47,967 nucleotides of DNA from Akkermansia muciniphila (GTDB taxonomy: Bacteria; Verrucomicrobiota; Verrucomicrobiia; Verrucomicrobiales; Verrucomicrobiaceae): NCBI GenBank assembly GCA_945882215.1, contig CAMCWM010000017.1, positions 1-47,967 of the forward strand, in the 5' to 3' direction. Below are positions 47,879-47,967 of the stretch, piece by piece (within the stretch, counting starts at the first letter, position 1; each line of letters opens with the position of its first letter). A program made the position numbers and the translations under genes. Under the pieces are notes generated by a model. It was not told where the DNA came from, did not search any database, and saw nothing but the letters and a program-made list of their open reading frames with translations.

Positions 47879-47967
47879 ATGGCGAATGGAATTATCAGGC
47901 TCGATGAGGGCTGGCGACTCGATGAGGGCCACCGGCTGGATGAGCCGCCGAACGTTCCGGCACCCGT
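47879..47967 (+). CDS. Start of a gene with RLDEG repeats (cut by window edge)
   Basis: From the ATG at 47879, MANGIIRLDEGWRLDEGHRL is followed by DEPPNVPAP and the frame is still open at the window end. RLDEGW, RLDEGH and RLDEPP are three six-residue repeats encoded by 18-base units. L-D-E is also the core of the nearby 21-bp heptads, so the two arrays may be related. An overlapping short frame from an upstream ATG (MSAASEDHGEWNYQAR) closes quickly. Too little is visible to assign a function or to be sure it is coding. Confidence 0.3.
   Translation, partial: MANGIIRLDEGWRLDEGHRLDEPPNVPAP

Overview
The window looks like a chromosomal segment of a GC-rich Verrucomicrobiota bacterium, most like Prosthecobacter and relatives. 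This is inferred from gene content: three secreted formylglycine sulfatases, DUF1080-type lectin-like proteins, PQQ-propeller proteins, a CehA/McbA metallohydrolase, a DUF5069 protein and an autotransporter-repeat protein. No rRNA, tRNA, CRISPR array or intact insertion sequence was seen.

Layout. 1-4.5 kb: the start of an autotransporter-repeat protein (leftward, cut by the window edge), two sulfatases and a lectin-like protein. 4.5-11 kb: EVE protein, D-serine dehydratase-like enzyme, a tiny lipoprotein, a secreted lactonase, an exported hydrolase, transaldolase and HisF, with many palindromic intergenic repeats. 11-19 kb: exported sugar-isomerase-like protein, Fic protein, ABC-F ATPase, PQQ propeller, DUF3267 zincin and a third sulfatase. 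19-27 kb: envelope proteins, a VTT membrane protein, a Cys-rich mini-protein divergent from an FHA-LuxR regulator, DUF1080 protein, hydrolase, SUKH protein and prephenate dehydratase. 27-38.5 kb: PBP1C, a gene split by a -1 frameshift, CehA-like hydrolase, ParE-type toxin/antitoxin pair, EamA transporter, phosphofructokinase, esterase, lectin-like protein, DUF5069 protein and a C39-like peptidase. 38.5-48 kb: an accessory block with a coupled pair ending in a HEPN-like protein, a decayed pseudouridine synthase, and a long leftward gene cluster around a MotA/TolQ/ExbB-type proton channel. The window ends in a 21-bp coding minisatellite.

The most interesting part is the leftward cluster at 47108-39686. 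In order it encodes a 604-residue membrane-anchored protein, a proton-channel subunit, two different single-span coiled-coil partners resembling ExbD/MotB, a secreted Sel1-repeat protein, an unknown 210-residue protein and a papain-like protein. Only one of the two ExbD/MotB-like partners has an acidic residue at its membrane segment, which suggests a heteromeric stator. No Zorya effector, Tol-Pal or TonB gene is present, so the machine's output is unknown.

A second theme is the density of palindromes. Heptamer-periodic hairpins lie at 3.83 and 34.85 kb, a TCAAG-word hairpin at 9.85 kb, a seven-hairpin cluster at 4.5-4.8 kb, a mosaic repeat at 10.7-11.0 kb and twin hairpins at 16.57 kb. Several overlap gene ends, and heptamer words also occur inside signal-peptide codons.
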